Source: Daphnia pulex (Eukaryota; Arthropoda; Branchiopoda; Diplostraca; Daphniidae). Taken from it: a stretch of 64,000 nucleotides of DNA. A program made the translations under genes and the position numbers. Location of the stretch: contig NC_060021.1 in the NCBI RefSeq assembly GCF_021134715.1, positions 7,224,501-7,288,500 on the forward strand. The letters run 5' to 3'. The first letter of the stretch is position 1. Every line of letters begins with the position of its first letter. The notes below the pieces were generated by a model, which was not told the origin of the DNA, ran no database searches, and worked only from the letters and a program-made list of their open reading frames with translations. Positions 36,218-51,600 of this stretch are shown one piece after another.

Positions 36218-36878
36218 ATGGATTCTACCTTGTTGAGAGCAAAAGATTCGTCTTCCCACCTTAGCAAATCAGGTTATACCATATATCGTATATACTTTTG
36301 TATCCACATCAGTCGTAACATATTGGTCAAATCTTTTTTTCTTTTCTTTCGTGGACTAATGTGGAGCCATTAGAGAAGCTGATCCTCATAAAAAGTGTGA
36401 AAGGAGATAAAATTATTGATTAAAAAACAAAAACACTGTTTGATTCATTTGCAGGCGATCCTTCTTGCGGTGCTATCGTTAATTCTAAGCTGTCAGTTAC
36501 AAACGCCAATCATTTGAAGTTTACTCGCCCCGCAAGGCCCGTGCAAGTCCACAAGTCAAACAGCGTTATCTATAGCTCTAAATATCCTGACGGAAAAACA
36601 TTTGATAATACAAGCGATAGTGATGACAACATCTGCTCATACTGTAATGTAGGTATCTTTATTTTATTTTATTTTTTTTTTTTAAATTTCATTCTGACGT
36701 ATATGATACGCAAAAACGGAATCACGTCATCGCTGCAATTAAATAGGTTGGCGTAGTGGAGAACAATTTTACTTTCGCCGGAGTTCTGCTGTGCGTCATT
36801 TGCTTTCCTTTCGGTTTCGCGTGGCTCTTTTGCATGATGGAATCGCAATGCCCTCACTGCGGGAAAATTTATCTGTGA
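36218..36878 (+). CDS. BRI3-like (brain protein I3) membrane protein, divergent copy 1
   Basis: Exons are 36218-36272, 36455-36648 and 36747-36878, in phase, giving 126 residues. The C-terminal module matches the family layout: a CSYC knuckle, then VGVVENNFTFAG, a hydrophobic segment with FPFGFAW, and a second CPHC knuckle just before the end. The final hydrophobic part is encoded in one exon here, while the other three copies split it in two. The N-terminus (MDSTLLRAKDSSS) lacks the PPxY motif found in copies 2-4. BRI3 proteins are small endosomal/lysosomal membrane proteins of poorly known function. Confidence 0.7.
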
Positions 36879-37439
36879 AATACTCCCGCAGGAAAATTTC
36901 TCTCTTTTCTCTCATTAGAGCTTCTTTTGACTGAACATTTGTGAATGTGAATTATGTGATGCATGTTTGAAAATCTTTACCTGATAACTATTTAATCAAG
37001 TGTAATTTTAGGAAATGATAAAGGTTGATTCAAAATAATTGATTTTGACTTATTAATACAGTGGAAATGCTGTAAATTGAATAGATACTACACAGAAACG
37101 TCTCACGTGTCACTGCCAACAAATTACGGCGGACGGTATCAAACAAATGTCCGATAAAAGAAATGCGCACAGTACGAAAATAAAGTTTATCAGTTGATCG
37201 CAATAGATCACGAAGGAATAAGGTTCGACAACGTTTAACGAAAATAAGCCATATGCTCAAGTCTATCATAAAATGACCTTTTCAATTTCCATAGCAACAA
37301 AAAGATAAGGCCTAAGAAGGGAGTTAACGATGTTAACTTATAAAGTATATATCTCGTTCTGTAACTTGTTTCAGTATTCTTGCTCTTATTTCAACTGAAT
37401 ATTGAATTCCTGGACAGTAGGAAAGTAGTAGCCTAAGCA
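36879..37439. other. Intergenic within BRI3-like array
   Basis: No coding frame; it holds the 3' UTR of copy 1 and the promoter of copy 2. Confidence 0.4.
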
Positions 37440-38044
37440 ATGGAACACGGAAAAGAAAATCCCCCGTCATACTCACAAGGTGAATTTCAGTTTAAAAATG
37501 AATTTATTGGAAACGGATTTAAATTAAATGAAATGCTGATTAGCTCCGGCAGCACCATATCCGGCAGCCCCAGCACAGTATCCGCCAGCCCCTCCGCACC
37601 CATCGAATGCCCATACATATCCCCCGAATTACAGCGGTCAAACTGTTATTCAAGTTGAAGCTCAACCGCAGCAAGGTAGAACTCTTGTAGAATTGTGAAC
37701 GTATATTTTTTTCTTGTCGTATTCAATAACATTTTTTTTAGTGGTCATCGTCGGAGGCTGTCCAAAATGCAGAGTATGTCGTGAACAATATCTTCCACTA
37801 AAATAATTTACATGTTATAACTTTCTACGAATAATAGGTTGGTGTTTTGGAAGATAAATTCACTCTTTGCGGATGGTGCTGTTGCTTCTGGTTATTCCCA
37901 CTCGGTACCAAACGGCGCTTAAACATTATATTAGCAATCAACCAAATAATATATTTTTTAAATGTTGATTTCTTCTTGCTAGGTCTAATTTGTTTGTTCA
38001 GCATGAGGCAAAAGAGATGCATCAATTGCCATCAAAGATATTGA
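37440..38044 (+). CDS. BRI3-like membrane protein, copy 2
   Basis: Five exons keep phase: 37440-37479, 37544-37675, 37742-37773, 37838-37904 and 37983-38044, giving 110 residues. The N-terminus ENPPSYSQ contains PPSY, a WW-domain (NEDD4-type) ligand. A Pro/Ala/Tyr-rich tract follows, then VVIVGGCPKCR, VGVLEDKFTLCGWCCCF, FPLGLICLFSMRQ and CINC close to the end (HQRY). CPxC and CxxC knuckles on either side of a short hydrophobic hairpin are the signature of brain protein I3. Length is near that of the vertebrate protein (about 125). The exon breaks at CR|VG and PLG|L are conserved in copies 3 and 4. Confidence 0.85.
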
Positions 38045-38645
38045 GCTTGGCAAAAAAAACCGTACGACTGACACTGAATAGCGTCCGCTACTACGTTACG
38101 TTTCGACGGAAGAAACAACAAGCTTAACTTGGATCTATTTCCCATTTCCTTGGTTGAGCGAACTTGTCAATTTAATCGAAAATAAACAATTTCAAATTAC
38201 AATTTTATTTCGTTCGACGATTCATTAGCGAACAGTTTAATAAGCTCAAAATAATAAAGAGCATGTGAATATGATAATTGTTAATCAACCCGCAATTGCC
38301 CGCAATCACGACAAAACCAGCGATACCGGGGATGTTACTTGACAGGCATATCCAAGTACCATATGCTGCTTTTAGATCTCTTATCTTCATTTATTATTTT
38401 TTTAAAGATGCACAATACTTACACGAGGCAAGGGCAAATGTCAAGCGTTTTATCTGTTTAAATTGTTGTTTAAGTAGTTTTACTTGACTTTTGCCCATCA
38501 GCTTTCTCAACCTCCAACTCGTCTGATTGGCAATGTTCCGGTCAATATAGAAAGGTATTTCCAGATCGAAACTGGCTGTATATTTGGTTAGTTGTTGTTG
38601 TATTCGCTTGAAGGGTCGACTTCTAGACATCACCTTTTAGTTACC
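38045..38645. other. Intergenic within BRI3-like array
   Basis: No coding frame supported; it holds the promoter of copy 3. Confidence 0.4.
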
Positions 38646-39477
38646 ATGGAACCAGAAAATCCACCAAAATATTCGGAAATTATTCTGAGTGAGTTTGTTA
38701 CGTTTTAACAAAATCAACGTTTAACAATGTCTTAGAGAAGAAAATTTTGTTCTGTCCCTTTTCCATTTTATTTAAAAAATGTCTCTCAAACAAACCAGAC
38801 GTGCCGGACTTGCCGTCCGTGTCACCTACAGTGGTGCAGACTGGTTCCGCAGACAACCAACAAACTGGCGTTAATAGGAATCAACATTTTCCGAATTCGC
38901 CATCGTTTTCCGCTCGTACTAAAACAAATGACACTGGAGCTTCTTCCGTTCTTCCGCCAACAGGGCAGTCTGTCTTATCAGACAGCAATCAACAATCCAG
39001 TGGGAATAGAAACCCACATTTCCCAAATTCGCCAACCTTTCCAGCTTCCAGCCCTCCGAACATGGTGACTGTTGTCAATGTTGACAACATTTCTACTCAG
39101 CCCGTTTATCTACCCTCTACCCAACAGTACACTTATAGCCAGCCCGTCGTTGGACATATCGGCGGTGTGTGCCCATCGTGCAGGGTAAGTTTAGCTTATT
39201 AGAAATAAAAAAAAATGGGGAAATTATTTTAAAAATATGGCGTGTGCATCTTTTCATGAACAGATTGGTTATCTTCAAGAGAAATTCACTTGGTTCGGCT
39301 GGTGTTGTTGCTTTTTCTGCTTCCCTATAGGTAACGTGGCACAGTATAATAAAAAAAATGCCATTAAACCAATCACCAAAATAACTTACGGTATTTCTCT
39401 TGTTAGGTCTTATTTGTCTGTTTACCGTGAAGGAGAGGGTTTGCTGCAATTGCGGAATAATTGTAAGAGATTGTTAA
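38646..39477 (+). CDS. BRI3-like membrane protein, copy 3 (long N-terminus)
   Basis: Exons are 38646-38688, 38799-39184, 39264-39330 and 39407-39477, in phase, giving 188 residues. It starts with ENPPKYSE (PPKY motif). The N-terminal region is unusually long, Ser/Asn/Pro-rich, and has an internal duplication (RNQHFPNSPSF and RNPHFPNSPTF). The C-terminal module is GGVCPSCR, IGYLQEKFTWFGWCCCF, FPIGLICLFTVKE, then VCCNCG. It probably sits in endolysosomal membranes like other BRI3 proteins. The extension is specific to this copy among the four. Confidence 0.82.
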
Positions 39478-39986
39478 GGTGTTCGTATTGAATAAAATTT
39501 GGTGTTACTATCGACGATAGTGTGATCAATTTGTAATTCAGTTCAAATCGAGCTCTTGCGCTGTAACGTACTGCTGGTGCAATCAAATCAAAATTTGTGG
39601 TGAAATTTTTCGATAAAAAAAATATGCTTGCGGTTTATGACCCGTGAAACATTGCACTTTATCAGTTAAATGACATTATAAAAACAAAGACGTCATGCAA
39701 AGGAAAGTTGATGACTAAAAACAGTATGGTACCGGTTGGCCTTATCAGCCCTGCCCCAGAGGTGACGGTCGACTAGACTCCACTATCGTTAACTTGAGAT
39801 GAAGCAACGTGTATGCTAACAATAGCTTATCTTTCAGTGTCAGGCGCATATGAACGCTGAGCTTAGTTGTCTGGATTTTCAATGTGCTAGTTTAGTTTGT
39901 GATTCCACATACGGCTTCGCACGCACCATTAGGACTGCGTAATATTTTGAAGTGTACACACCTCTGCAAGTTGCTGAGTAAAAGAA
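39478..39986. other. Intergenic within BRI3-like array
   Basis: It contains TATCGACGATA (near 39508), close to the arthropod DRE consensus TATCGATA. Nothing else is seen. Confidence 0.35.
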
Positions 39987-40645
39987 ATGGATCAGAAACA
40001 TGAAAATCCACCTCCCTATTCGGAAGCGCAAGGTGAGTTCTATCTTTTCCTAGTGGCTTTTAAGTTTAAGTCTTTAAGTTCCTAGCACAGCATCCTGAAA
40101 AAGTTTTGTCAAACTTCAAATTGTTAAAAAGATTTCTCTGATTTTTAATTAGGACCACCACCACCACCTGGTTTTGTACAAACCCAACAGCCTTACCCTT
40201 ATCCTACTCAGCCTCAATCATCGTACCCTTATCCTAACCAGCAAACTTATCCCAATCCATATCCCCCAAGCTACAGCAATCCAACTGTGATCAATGTCGT
40301 TCCGACAAATCAAACTCGCCATCAAGTTCTTGTCGTAGGTGGATGTCCTAGCTGCAGGGTAGGTCAAATTGAAACAAATATTGAATCGACTATTCACGTA
40401 ATAATGGAAAACGACTTTTCTATCAACAGGTTGGTGTCCTGGATGAGAGACCTACCTGCGCTGGTATCTGTTGCTGCATTTTATTCTTCCCTATCGGTAT
40501 GAAAATGGCGACAGATAATAGCAAAGCGCACACAATCCTAATCCAATTTTTACTTCACTTCTCTTTTGCCCTGACTTTAGGTCTCATTTGTTTATTCACC
40601 ATGAGGCAAAAGGTCTGCATCAACTGCGGCGCTCAATTTCACTAA
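39987..40645 (+). CDS. BRI3: BRI3-like membrane protein, copy 4 (closest to canonical BRI3)
   Basis: Exons are 39987-40032, 40153-40358, 40430-40496 and 40581-40645, in phase, giving 127 residues, the typical family length. ENPPPYSEA gives a PPPY motif. A Tyr/Pro/Gln-rich tract (PYPTQPQSS, PYPNQQTYPNP) follows, then VVPTNQTRHQVLVVGGCPSCR, close to the conserved VVVGGCPxCR block of vertebrate BRI3. VGVLDERPTCAG, a Cys/Ile/Phe hydrophobic segment, FPIGLICLFTMRQK and CINCGAQFH complete it. Symbol assigned by family similarity; orthology among the four copies is not resolved. Confidence 0.88.
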
Positions 40646-41137
40646 GGGAATACCCTGCGCATCAAGGTTTTTCTGTAGATAGAAAATTTGACCATTTTGG
40701 GGTTCCTTTAAAAATTTCGGAATACAATTCTAAATCGATTATCGAATCACGAGTCATGTGCTTTCGTTTATGTGATTAGATGACGTCAAGGCGCTGTTTC
40801 AATAACCTATTGCTATCAGTGATTCACGACACTCACTTTAGTCACACGTATCTTCAGACGTGTAGCGGAAGGGTCAGAAAAAAAAAAGATAGCTGCGTCA
40901 ATTTAAAAAAAAAATGACATTTACTGCGTTGGTATAACCACCAGATATAAAACGAATTTTACATATCGATCGAAAAATGCTCCAGAACAATCAAACGATC
41001 AAATACGGATAATATATATATATAGGTAGTCATGGCGAAAAATGCCAACGGGAAACCAATCTGAATTTAGATTGACACGGATTTATCAAATTGACATTGA
41101 GAGGAATTCACACAAGGTTTACGGATGCTTCGAAAGC
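40646..41137. other. Intergenic between BRI3-like array and PARG
   Basis: Converging 3' ends; a short TA repeat near 41010. No gene. Confidence 0.4.
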
Positions 41138-43610
<2,473 letters not shown>

Positions 43611-45624
43611 TGCATAAACTAAGAATTTAAAGGAATCTGAATATTTTTTAAAAGAACAAAGACTTCAAAAATCACTCTAAATAGTAAATAGGTATCACGT
43701 ATCAATAGACCCAACTGTTTTTTTGTTTTCTTTTTAAACAAGATAGCACATGATTTTGTTTAGCAGACTACGCGCCGCGGATGGGATGCTCAGTCCTCAA
43801 TAGTTTCAAAGCCTGAAGAACCTTTTTTGGCTTGGTCCCAAAAAAAGCGCTAGAGTGTATTTGAGCGCCTCTACCGGCCAGTGTTGCTGTTGTCGTGTTG
43901 TCTGCAAAGACTTAAGTCTTTTAGTCTTTTTGTGATGTATTGGTCGGTCGCATGGTCGGTTTTTCCCGCGCAGAAAATGTTCATCCATGTTCCACATAGC
44001 TGCAGTGCAATCCGGGCAATCCCACACGAAATTTGTAGGTAAGAAATTAACAGGTTATCATGTTTTAAGGTAATTGGTTTGAGCTTTATTAAATACCTGT
44101 GCATGCAAACAACACAAAAGTGCATTTGAAGTTTGAAATTAGTCAATTATGTTTGAACTATCTCTAGAGCTAGTACAGGTTTTGACTCTCAATCTATTTT
44201 TTAAATGTAGCTACTGCATGGATGAGATTTGAGTGACAGAAATGAAAGAGATTTGACATGACATTCAAATTTATATAGATCAAAAGTACAAAACATTAAA
44301 TTGTGACACCAAGGACAGCAGCAAGGCAATCAAGAGTGCTTGAGGCAGGAAATCCAATCTCCAGTCTACATGTTGATCAACACGACCACAATTTCCTTGA
44401 CAAATCTGATGGAATTTGCCCCAGTGCACACAGATTGATCCTTAAATCCAAGTGAGTCTTGAGAGGTAAATCAATTCCTTTTAGTTTCATTTATTAATTA
44501 GTTAAATCTGCTACCTGCTCAGTCTTGTTTCCCCCCTTTCATGAAGGCTTCACCTCTAAGGGCTACGATATGAGCCTTGGTATTTTTTGTCTGGTCGTCC
44601 TGTTGCCATCCATAACTAAATTGGATCTTTCACTGTGATCGGCCACTCGCATGGATTGGTAGTTTTCGATTCGAGTTTGCCACGACTCAGATTCCTTTCT
44701 TTAATTTCCCCTCTCTCCCATAATTATCTTAATAAGGACTGCGTTGCTTCGTATCTGGGCGTAGTAAATAACATGCATTTTGGTGTGTCGATAAGAGCTG
44801 GAAAATGTTTCGGGGTATTAAGTCAAATGAATGCAATGAGAAAACAACCTTACTACTCGGGGTGTCCCAATAATCTCTTAAGTTGTTTCCTTGAATTGGT
44901 ATTATTTGTTAGAAATTCGTAATTCCTTCTGCTTTTAGTAAATGGGCAGAATATTTAACATGGGTTTTGAAGTCCACTTCATTAAAGATTGTTTAGGTTT
45001 CCTTCACCATCGATATGGTTTACGTTAGTTTTAACGTAATAACACGTGTTACGTTAAAGTAAACGTAATATTTCGTTAATAAAGAACGAATAGCATCGAC
45101 TAATGTAACCACTCAAAAGGCGCCTCCAATAGTTCGTCACTTTTTTCTTTGTTTAGTGGTACTACAGTTTACTGGGTGCAAGCGAATAGCTACATATAAA
45201 TTTCAGCGTACACGAAATTCGCCGTAATTTTAATTTAACTTGCAGCACTTTAGTAAGTTACATCACTACAAAATTCTAGTAGTTATTATCAGTAATGAAT
45301 TGTAGTGAATATCCTTTTTGTCAACTAGTAGTTGAATCAGTAAAAATTACGCTTTGGACATACCGGTAACATTGTACTATCTTATTGAATAGTTTGGGTT
45401 TTTTTTTTGTATGACGGTGTTTGAACAGTCGTCGTGACTCATGCAATCTCATGTTTCCGCCGTTCATGTTTCGTAAGCAGTGTTTTATCATTTCTTTTTA
45501 AAGATAGTAGTACATATATAGCCTTTTGCACAATGCCATTCTTTAATATGCTAGCGCTGTTTTTTTTTTACTGTACTTCGCTGTTCGTTTGTGACCGATG
45601 GACATGCATAAATGATTAATCGTT
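43611..45624. other. Intergenic between divergent PARG and ZNFX1
   Basis: 2 kb with no supported gene. The PARG promoter side has a GC-richer stretch near 43770-43900. A long imperfect palindrome lies at about 45018-45070. Confidence 0.4.
45018..45070. repeat. Imperfect palindrome centred on CACGTG
   Basis: Arms TTAACGTAA and TTACGTTAA flank ACACGTGT, and outer TTTACGTTAG/AGTAAACGTAA also pair. The core is an E-box. Position is about 550 bp upstream of ZNFX1. Confidence 0.45.
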
Positions 45625-48600
45625 ATGGCGTATAATAGACCTTTTTCATTTTTACAATACGATCAAGGCAAAGTGTCAGAGGAAACTAGAAAAACTGTTC
45701 CGTTGTTGACGCCAAAACCAGCATCTACTGCAGAGAAAAGTGGTTCAGTTACTGTGTCCAATGCCACTGCTTTTTTCAATAGATCTCAGCAATCAACTGG
45801 TTCATCTATAGACAGCGGGCAACATGGAATCCAACAGGGAGCAGGACGAACAAGGTATTCATCAAGTATATATTCCATGCTGTATTAATAAAATTGGTAT
45901 ACTTTTTTTTCCCATATTAATTAGCCAAGATTTCAAAACAACTAACAGAGTGTTCCCATCCAGCAATAGGGAGCGTAACCAACAAAGTATATTCATTAAG
46001 TTTATTCTAGACTGCTTATTGCAACAGTGTACAGCTACAGAGCATTTTTTTTTCACTTCAACAGTTTTAAACTGGAGGACAACAGGTGGCCCTTCAAGAG
46101 AGGCAAGGTTTGTTTAAATCAATGACATGTTGCTGATAAAAACAAACCAGTAATTTATCAATATTTTATGTAATTAAAGTCCCACTTGGAAAACTAATAA
46201 TCTGGATCAGCAGGGTGCAAAACCAAAGCTACAGAATTTGACTGGACAATTTCCTTCGAGAAAAAGCCATGAGTTGTTAACTGAAAGCAATTCCAAACGG
46301 CAAGAAAATCCTCCCAGTCATAGGAAGAATGCCCTAAACTTTTACGGCGTAAAAAAATTGATAGAAAACGACGCTCAACCCGAAATTATTGCTCGAAAGT
46401 TTGCAGAGGCAGAAACTGGACTGAAGCAGTTTTTAGAAAACAACTCTGCAAATTGGGATGCTGTGGAATTGGTTCTCGTGGTCATTGGCCACTTTTGCGA
46501 GAAGAAAGGAGTGGTGTTGTTTCATAACACTTTTATAAAAATCGTTCAAATTTTAGCCGAAGAGAACGTATTTTCGAATCTAAACAGTGTCATCCTGAGT
46601 ATACCAAAATCTAGATGCACCAATCTTGGTCCAAAAAATGAACGCTTCCGCAAACTTATCAAGAGCCTCACTTACCTGACGACGGAAATGCTGACAGTGA
46701 TGCCAGCGCTCACTTGTGACTATCTAGGAGAGCAATTTGTTGAAGATATCTGCGCTCTTAAAAATATTCCTTCCATCCGGGATACGAATGTTGATGAAGT
46801 TTTTAGCACGTTTCACAAAGAAGGAGCGGAACGCTTGAAGGTCGGTAATATCATTTCTTAACTAAAGTGTATTTAACTATATTTTAAAAATTTCTTGTAA
46901 CATCTAGAATGCATGGGAACAACATTCAAAAGCCAAATCGCTCCTAACAAATGAAAGCCATAGGGATGCGATTCGATTCCAACGGCAGGAGCTGATGATT
47001 CATTTGAAACCGCCAGATGACTTTCGACAACTCAGCGTAATGCCTGATTGGGAAGATGTTTGTGCTGACACCGATCCTTTTCTACGCCCAAACCTCATTA
47101 AAGGAAGCTACCCAGACGTGGACACTTATCTCGATATTCAATTCCGGCTTTTGCGTGAAGATTTCCTAAATCCATTGCGCCAAGGACTTGTAGCCTACAG
47201 AACCAAGACAGAAAAACAGCAAAATCAACACATTCGTGTGGACAACATTAGACTGTATTATGACGTGAAGATCAATGCTGACGTCGAGAACCTAGGTCAA
47301 CAACAATTATACACATTGGAGTTTTCAACCAAAGGATTGCAACGGGTTAACTGGGAAGGCAGCAAACGTTTGATTTATGGATCTTTGCTGCTGTTGTCAG
47401 CTGATAATTTCAACTCTTTCATGCTCTTCACTGTCGTCGACAGAAAACCTGAGCAGCTGTCACGTGGTAGAATTAAAGCTAAATTTGAGGGTGAATCTTT
47501 ACCAGTGTATGCCAGTAAAACAAATTTAGTGATGGCTGAAACATCGGTGTTCTTTGAAGCTTATCGGAGTGTGTTAATTGCACTACAGCGTATTAGTCCA
47601 GCTCACTTTCCCATGCAAGATTATATTCTTTGTCGGAATGTTATGCCAACTGAACCGGAATACCTAAAAAAGATTCCTATCGTAAGTTCTTTATCTTGTA
47701 GGTTCACATTTTCACAATTTTCTTTAGGTAATTTTTTTCTAAACATTTTTTAGCCAATAGTCTACGACTTAACTCCTGTGCGAGTTTCGAACTCGACGAC
47801 TGAAAATGGAAATAATGAAGACGATTCTCGTTATGAAAAAGGTTGTTTTGATATTCGTTATACCCTGACGTATGCAATTATTTGGCCTTTTATTTATTGT
47901 TTCTAGGCAAATTGTTGAACCCCGCGCTACATAGGTTGTTGGCGCAAGTGTCGCTATTCGGTCAAAGTTTGCCTGATAACGAAACTCTCGGACTAGATCC
48001 AAGCCAAGCTGACGCCCTTTATGCCGCTTTAACTAGAAAATTGGTTGTTATTCAAGGACCTCCAGGAACAGGGAAAACTTATTTAGGCCTCAAAATTGTT
48101 CAAACTCTACTGCACAACAAACGGTATTGGGTAGACAAACCCAAGCCTACTCCTATATTAGTGATTTGCTATACGAACCACGCGCTAGATCAGTTCTTAG
48201 AAGGAATCAGTAAGTTTACGAAAAAAATTGTCCGGATTGGTGGTCAGTCTAAATGTGAAGCCCTCCAACCATTTATGCTTATCGAATGGAAAAAACAGGC
48301 TGTTGCTCAAAGAAAAAGACCTCTGCAATACCGTCATTGGTTGGCGGAATCTCGCAGCAATTTGAACGAAACGAAAAGGTTGTTAATTTAACTTTCTATC
48401 ATTTAATTGTTTTTAATTTTCGTCTGTTTCATTTTTTACATTAGTGCATTTGAAAGAATTCAAAAGACGCAACGTATTGTCGAATCTTTCGTCATCATTC
48501 ATGAGAACTCCCTACTCAATCTGAAAGTATTATCGCAGATCGAGTATGTTAAAGTGAGAGCGACGACTACAATTTCAAACAGTTCCGCAATCACTCAGTG

Positions 48601-51600
48601 GCTTGGTGTTCAATCGATTCAAACACTCAAGGAAACCCTGAAGGCTTTAAAGAAAATTTTGCCAAAGACAAAAGCGCCTCCAGTTGCAATTGAAAAGGCT
48701 TTGAAGGATGAAGAACTTGTCGAGGAGGAGTGGGACAAAGAAGATGTCGACGAAATTCAGGGTTAGCATTAAAAAATTTAATCTGAAAACTCAATTTGTT
48801 TTATGTTTTTCTTTCTTTACAGGAGAACGTATGATGGACGAAGAAGTACACGTAAGCCAATCAGATTTCGCCGGGCTGAAAATGAAATCAGAAAAAACAA
48901 TGGAATCAGAAGGAAATATCCAATACGCCTTTTCTACACTGACTCTAAACCAGAAGATAAATTCCTTACAGGAATCCTTACAGGAATTAGAAGGGGATGA
49001 TGTCGAGTTGGTTCAGTTTCACATCGCTGAAATCAAGCTACAAAAAGAGCTCTTTCAAGAGATTCTGAAGATCCTCCCTACTGTAGACAAAACAGATTAC
49101 AAGCAATTGATCGAAAGAGACCTTGCGCGTCTTTCTTTTGTGGATCGATGGAAAATTTACTCCTTCTGGAAAGCCGAAATTTCTGACATGTTGACTGCGG
49201 AAATAAACTTGTTGTATGGGCAATATCAGCAACAAACAAACGAAATGAAAGATGTCGAAACAATTGAAACTGCCGAGATTATTCGTGAAGCCCATGTTGT
49301 CGGAATCACAACTACGGGGGCGGCCAAGAATAGAGCGCTATTGGAACATCTGAAATCAAAAATCGGTACAGTATTTGTCAGACCCTTTTCTACCTATCTT
49401 TATCTATTTACTTATTTTGGTTGCAGTCGTCGTTGAAGAAGCAGCCGAAGTTTTAGAGGCCCATATAGTGACCTCCATGTCTTCTTCTTGCGAACATTTG
49501 ATTTTAATTGGTAAGCATGTCTATTGAAATTCATATGTATGTGACTTTCTGACGATTTCGTGGATTCAGGTGATCATCAACAACTGCGACCTCCAACGAC
49601 GGTGTATAAATTAGCGAAGGATTACCACTTGGATGTTTCACTGTTTGAACGATTGATCATGAACGGAGTTAAGCCAAATGTTTTGGGTGTCCAACACCGA
49701 ATGAGACCGGATGTTGCTCGACTAATCGTCCCATCCATTTACCCCCATTTGGAAAACCACGAGTCTGTGTTGAGGTACTGGGATGTTCCAGGAATGGCGG
49801 AAAGTGTATTTTTCCTGTCTCATTTGGAACGAGAAAAAGGAGACCAATCGGATCAAGAAAGCCGCAGTCATTTGAACCCGTATGAAGCAGACATGGCTTT
49901 GGCTCTAGCTCGCCACCTGTTAATGCAAGGCCTGGAGCCCAGTCAAATCACAATATTGACAACCTATTCCGGCCAGTTGTTGCATTTCAAAAAGTTGCGA
50001 AGAAGTCACGCAATTCTCCAGGGCGTTCGCATCTCAATCGTCGACAATTTTCAAGGAGAAGAAAACGACATCATAATCCTGTCTTTGGTGCGAAGCAACG
50101 ACGAGGCTAAAGTTGGATTTCTAAAGACAGAAAATCGCGTCTGTGTTGCACTTTCTCGAGCCAAGAAAGGATTCTACCTGATTGGCAACATGGGCAATTT
50201 AACAGGGAGCAGTAAACTCTGGCGGGAAGTGAACAAAGTTTTGACGTCGAACGGACAGATAGGGCCTCATTTCGACCTACAATGTGAAGTGCATCATACT
50301 ATCATCAAGGTATTAAAACAAACAAATGTTTTCTGTGTTCAAAATAACAACTACATACACATAATTTTATTATAGGCGAATAAAGTGTCCCATTTTCCGC
50401 CAGAGGGTGGATGTTTCGTCCAGTGCCTCACTCCAATGCCTTGTGGACACATATGCCCCAAAATTTGTAAAATTAAACTAATGTTACTAATGAGATTATA
50501 TAATTCATTGTATTGTTTGTTATTCTAGGCCATGTTGAGGATCGTGAGCACACGCGACAAAAATGTCACGAAGCCTGCTTGCGCTCCTGTTCCGTTGGTC
50601 ATCCTTGCCCCAAAAGATGTTATCAGGATTGCAATCCCTGTTTGACGAGAATTCCCAAAATTCTTTTACCATGCAATCACACTCAAATAACTGAATGTTA
50701 CAAAGACCCGGAGAAGGAATATTGTCTTACAAAAGTTGTTAAGGTATTTTTATTAAATTATTTTTCTCCTTATGAATTTCACAGCCATTCGATTGCTCGA
50801 TAGGCTTTACCAATCTGCAAACACACAATGGAACTAGACTGTGGTAAGTCAGTTGAGGAAATCAAATGTCCGGAACAGTGTGGCATGCATCTAGATTGTG
50901 ATCATATCTGCAATCGAATCTGCCACAAGAGAAGCTCCCACGCCAAAATGCCATGCACCCAACCGTGTCGCCGTTTTACCTGCCCTGAAAAACATCCTTG
51001 TCCAAAGCAATGATATGAGGAATGCGGGAAATGTCTCGTTGATGTAGTCAAGAAACTACCTTGTGGCCATGATGTACGTATTTCGATTAAATTTATCTTA
51101 ATTTACTTTAACGTAACGTTTTTCTTTTATAAGGGGGAAATCAAATGCTGGCAACTTCCTAAAGACGCATACTGTAAAGTGAAGGTCGAGAGAATTCTTT
51201 CCGGCTGCCAACATACGGCCTTTTTCGACTGTAGCCAATCCACTGAAGGTTACAGATGCACTCGTATGTGTGGGAAACTGCTATGTAACGATGGACACAT
51301 TTGCCGAAAGCCTTGCTTTGAACCCTGTGGCCCCTGCAATATTCAAGTGAAGCGCACACTAGTTTGTGGCCATGAAACTCAGACGGCTTGTTACAAGGAT
51401 CCTCTGGCAATCAAATGTAAGTTCCCGAAAGTAGTTACTCTACCCGATTGCGGTCACAAGGTTGAAATCGCTTGTAGCGACAATCCCGAAACAGCCTTCT
51501 GCCCAAAGCCTTGTGACACACGTCTCGATTGTGGGCATCAATGCACGGAATTGTGTCATGTCAAAAGCGATCCTCACCATGAAAAGTATCTTTGCAAGAA

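Noticed and set aside
43871-44146. Minus-strand frame with His/Cys residues upstream of PARG
   Set aside because: No domain, no splice context; probably chance.
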